Assembly (NCBI GenBank): GCA_005776395.1
Contig: SXPJ01000088.1
Span: forward strand, 1-43,533
DNA from: Bdellovibrionales bacterium
GTDB lineage: Bacteria; Bdellovibrionota; FAC87; UBA2466
Length of the DNA stretch: 43,533 bases
Direction: 5' to 3'
Part shown: piece by piece, positions 41,149 through 43,533 of the stretch
How positions within the stretch are numbered: the stretch's first letter is position 1
Layout: the number at the start of each line of letters is the position of its first letter
Position numbers and translations under genes: made by a program
Notes under the pieces: model-generated
Seen by the model: only the letters and a program-made list of their open reading frames with translations
Database searches by the model: none
Told to the model about the DNA's origin: nothing

Positions 41149-41940
41149 CTAAGCCTGCCATTTTTTGAGCCTATATTTTTGAGGAAGAGAGGGTAAAAAC
41201 CTCTCACTTCTAGGACAGAGCCAATTAAAATACAAGATGTGCCACAGCGCTGCTATGCCGTCTTTCCAGGTAATTTTCTTCCCCTCTAAATAACTACGAG
41301 GGTAATAACTTATAGGTAATTCCCAAACAATAATCTTAAGGCGAGCCAAATGGGCCGTGACCTCTGGTTCAAATCCAAATCTTTCACTCTTCAATCTGAT
41401 ATTAGCAATGATATCTCTTCGAAACGCCTTATAACAGGTTTCCATATCCGTAAGATGGAGCCCACTCGCTAGATTACTTAATAAAGTTAAAATTCTATTC
41501 ACTAAATAATGATACGTTCGATGAGCTTGCGAAACATTTTGGCGAAAACGGCTACCAAAAACCACATCGGCCCTGTTCTCTAAAATGGGATTAACCAGAG
41601 CCGAAATTTCCGAAGGAGCGTACTCGCCATCAGCATCCTGCACAATCAGGACAGCCCCAGTGGCTAGAGTAATAGCCTTCTGAATAGATATCCCTTTTCC
41701 TCGATTCACTTCATTTCGAAATTGTTGAACACTGATATGTCTTGAGGCTAACTCATCTTTTTTCGTTATCCACCATTTCTGAAGTAACTCCCACGAATGA
41801 TCTTTAGAACAGTCATCCACTAAAACAAGCTCGATAGGCCATGCCCATGGAACCGCCACCACACTATCTAAAAGCGAAATAAGATTATCTTCTTCGTTAT
41901 AGATTGGAATAAGTAGAGAAAGAGCTGGCTCAGAAGTCAT
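41149..41940 (-). CDS. GT2 family glycosyltransferase, DPM1-like
   Basis: 263 residues. GT-A fold: LSLLIPIYNEEDNLISLLDSV, ELVLVDDCSKDHSW, NRGKGISIQKAI, VLIVQDADGEYAPSEI (the DxD-like DAD) and VVFGSRF, YLVNRILTLLSNLASGLHLTDMETCYKAFRRDII. This is the dolichol/undecaprenyl-phosphate sugar synthase order, which would make the lipid-linked sugars used by GT39-like membrane enzymes in this window. No C-terminal membrane helices. Its last residues exist as a fragment at 40424-40450. Confidence 0.85.
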   Translation of the reverse strand: MTSEPALSLLIPIYNEEDNLISLLDSVVAVPWAWPIELVLVDDCSKDHSWELLQKWWITKKDELASRHISVQQFRNEVNRGKGISIQKAITLATGAVLIVQDADGEYAPSEISALVNPILENRADVVFGSRFRQNVSQAHRTYHYLVNRILTLLSNLASGLHLTDMETCYKAFRRDIIANIRLKSERFGFEPEVTAHLARLKIIVWELPISYYPRSYLEGKKITWKDGIAALWHILYFNWLCPRSERFLPSLPQKYRLKKWQA

Positions 41941-41992
41941 AGAAAGCTTCTAGCACCAGTCAACTCATGTGGCAAATAGCCGAACCTGTTTT

Positions 41993-43261
41993 TTAATTAC
42001 GTTCATTACCTCGAAAAAAGACACGAATCGTCTGCTTTTTAAGCCCGAGACTGTCTTTAAGAGCTCCCCCAATGTATTTTTGGTAACTCTCTGGGAGATT
42101 ACGCTTTCTATTCATAAAAAATACAAAGGTTGGAGGATCCACCCGTACCTGTGACGCGTAAAGAATGTTAAAATTGCCTCTACCTGCATTGGGAGGTGGA
42201 TTACGCTGAATAATTTTTTCCACGATCTCATTGAGCTTAGAAGTTTTGATACGCTTATTGGCCTGTTTCACCAATTTTTTGGCCAGAGGCAAGAGCTCTC
42301 CTATTTTCAGCCCCGTTTTTCCACTGATAGGCATTGTGACAAAATGGCTCAAATAATTTCTAAAATCAGAGTTCTCAATATAATCTTTCTTCTCCTGTGC
42401 ACTTAAGATATCCCAAAAATTCAACAAAATAGCCGCAGGTCGCCCCTCTCGCTCTAAAAGCCCTAGTAGCCTCATATCTTGATCCGTAATTTGTTCCGAA
42501 CAATTAATAAGAAGAAAAACTACATCACTCTCACGAATGGTTCGAGTGGTGGCTTGAATTGAGAAGGTTTCAATATCTCCCTTTTTAGCTCTAGGACGCC
42601 TCATCCCTGCAGTATCAACGATTCTTACCCATCCATCTTCAGTTTCGAATTCATGGCTCACAGGATCTCTAGTCGTTAAAGCCTCTGGACTCACTCGAGA
42701 AACCTCTTTTTTACAGAGACGATTCATGAGAGTAGATTTTCCCGTATTAGGTCTCCCTATAAGAGTTAGCTTAATAAAGGGCTCTTTCGCTACTTCAGCC
42801 GTACCGGCTTTCGCGAGGCACCACTCCTTAATAAAACTTAAGTTAGTTCGATGGGAGACAGAGACTGTCACATACTCTTTAAATTTTAATTTTGCGAATT
42901 CGCTCTCTTCGAAGGCCCGTTTAGATTCACATTTATTAATGACCAACAATACTGGCTTTTGACTCACATGTATAACTCGAGCAATCCACTCATCGAAAGG
43001 GGTCATCCCAGTAATTCCATCGACCATGAACAAACAAACATCTGCGGCTTCAAGGATTTGGTGAAGAACCTTACTATCCCCTTCCCCATAGATTCCTTGA
43101 GAGTCCAGGAGCATTAAATTAGCCCAATCTACTTTTTCTTGGATAAGATCTAATGTAGTTCCAGGTTCATCGAACACAATAGTTCTTCGATAACCCAAAA
43201 GCACATTAAATAGAGACGACTTTCCAACATTGGGACGTCCAACTAAAGCTACTTTCAGCAT
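41993..43261 (-). CDS. der: Ribosome-biogenesis GTPase Der (EngA), divergent
   Basis: 422 residues: two GTPase domains and a C-terminal KH-like domain (PPTFVFFMNRKRNLPESYQKYIGG). P-loops GRPNVGKSSLFN and GRPNTGKSTLMN are intact. The other switches are altered: domain 1 has DSQG for DTPG and NKCE for NKxD; domain 2 has VDTAGMRRPR intact but NFWD for NKWD. Der helps assemble the 50S subunit. It starts two bases after the Era-like frame on the same strand, so era and der are probably an operon. The protein is somewhat shorter than the usual 430-490. Confidence 0.9.
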   Translation of the reverse strand: MLKVALVGRPNVGKSSLFNVLLGYRRTIVFDEPGTTLDLIQEKVDWANLMLLDSQGIYGEGDSKVLHQILEAADVCLFMVDGITGMTPFDEWIARVIHVSQKPVLLVINKCESKRAFEESEFAKLKFKEYVTVSVSHRTNLSFIKEWCLAKAGTAEVAKEPFIKLTLIGRPNTGKSTLMNRLCKKEVSRVSPEALTTRDPVSHEFETEDGWVRIVDTAGMRRPRAKKGDIETFSIQATTRTIRESDVVFLLINCSEQITDQDMRLLGLLEREGRPAAILLNFWDILSAQEKKDYIENSDFRNYLSHFVTMPISGKTGLKIGELLPLAKKLVKQANKRIKTSKLNEIVEKIIQRNPPPNAGRGNFNILYASQVRVDPPTFVFFMNRKRNLPESYQKYIGGALKDSLGLKKQTIRVFFRGNERN

Positions 43262-43263
43262 GA

Positions 43264-43533
43264 TTACTCCAACTCCAGATAAGAGTTTAATTGCCGGCTA
43301 TTTTCTTTCCAATCTTTCTGAACATCGACAAAAAGTTTTAAACAAACCTGATGCCCCAACATCGTTTCAATCTCTTTTCTAGCTTCAATTCCAATTCGTT
43401 TAAGCATTTCTCCGCCTCTGATCTCCTGACCGATCCTCGCCCGAATCACCTCCAGCAAACCGATTCCGGCGTCTTCGACCATATTCAGCACATGGTCGAA
43501 GCCCTCCGCCCCGCCGTAGTAGGGATCCGGCAC
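43264..43533 (-). CDS. Era C-terminal KH domain joined to LMW-phosphatase end (chimeric)
   Basis: One open frame of 89 codons with two parts. Codons nearest the 3' end (43264 to about 43419) read GGEMLKRIGIEARKEIETML, a perfect Era KH-domain start, then VCLKLFVDVQKDW and a normal stop; Era binds 16S rRNA. The part at the window edge (about 43420-43533) reads PDPYYGGAEGFDHVLNMVED and GLLEVIRARIG, the C-terminus of a low-molecular-weight protein-tyrosine phosphatase. By hand count its GC is about 61% against about 37% for the adjoining 114 bases. The usual Era 'VIGKGG' is broken at the join. Most likely an assembly chimera, not a real fusion. Confidence 0.75.
   Translation of the reverse strand: MPDPYYGGAEGFDHVLNMVEDAGIGLLEVIRARIGQEIRGGEMLKRIGIEARKEIETMLGHQVCLKLFVDVQKDWKENSRQLNSYLELE

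Noticed and set aside
1-43533. CRISPR array, prophage or restriction system
   Set aside because: No regularly spaced repeats, cas, phage structural or methylase genes were seen; the HNH gene stands alone.

Overview
The window is about 43.5 kb of low-GC chromosome (roughly 40% by eye) from a Gram-negative bacterium. The evidence for a Gram-negative envelope is a BamB-like lipoprotein, an outer-membrane beta-barrel protein with a terminal Phe, lipoboxes, Mpl (a meso-diaminopimelate tripeptide ligase) and UppP. The many small secreted proteins and the type of HNH endonuclease would fit a predatory or deltaproteobacterial lineage such as Bdellovibrionota, but that is an inference and no single gene proves it.

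Layout. 1-5.5 kb: the 5' end of a tRNA-Leu, an MFS transporter, a small lipoprotein, a decayed membrane glycosyltransferase, a secreted protein, RecQ and a baeRF/host-attachment protein. 5.5-12 kb: an ABC-F ATPase with peroxiredoxin Q, a CPBP protease, and a transaldolase / GmhA-like SIS / Gfo-Idh-MocA operon whose stop codon carries the insertion of a 243-bp MITE-like element. 12-22 kb: an accessory zone of secreted or membrane proteins (a Cys/Arg-rich peptide, an aldo/keto reductase, a serine hydrolase, a Trp-rich secreted protein, two GT39-like membrane proteins, a cyclotransferase-like propeller) plus a 5'-truncated HNH gene at a perfect 38-bp inverted repeat. 22-29 kb: a pilin-like protein with an Ile-Pro repeat linker, then a minus-strand envelope operon (YfgM-like, BamB-like, serine hydrolase, Mpl), then a plus-strand beta-barrel and a lipoprotein. 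29-39 kb: a minus-strand operon (ureohydrolase, tandem ATP-grasp ligase, P1/DmpA peptidase, UppP) diverging from a plus-strand polyamine-type ABC transporter operon (PotA, PotB, PotC, PotD) with a DUF218/ElyC-like protein at its end. 39-43.5 kb: a GH-like lipoprotein, a tandem duplication of small secreted helical-hairpin proteins, a GT2 glycosyltransferase, Der, and the end of Era.

How the genes may work together. The most interesting candidate system is the divergent pair at 29.1-38.9 kb. A two-module D-Ala-D-Ala-type ligase, a ureohydrolase that would make an amine, a DmpA-like amidase/aminopeptidase and a polyamine transporter share one 90-bp control region holding a 12-bp palindrome. They could make, cleave and move an amino-acid/amine conjugate. 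UppP and the ElyC-like protein link both arms to undecaprenyl-phosphate or wall metabolism. The YfgM/BamB/hydrolase/Mpl operon joins outer-membrane assembly with wall recycling.

Caution: the last ~114 bases (43420-43533) have about 61% GC by hand count, against about 37% for the 114 bases before them, and encode the end of a low-molecular-weight tyrosine phosphatase joined in frame to the Era KH domain. This looks like a chimeric contig end.
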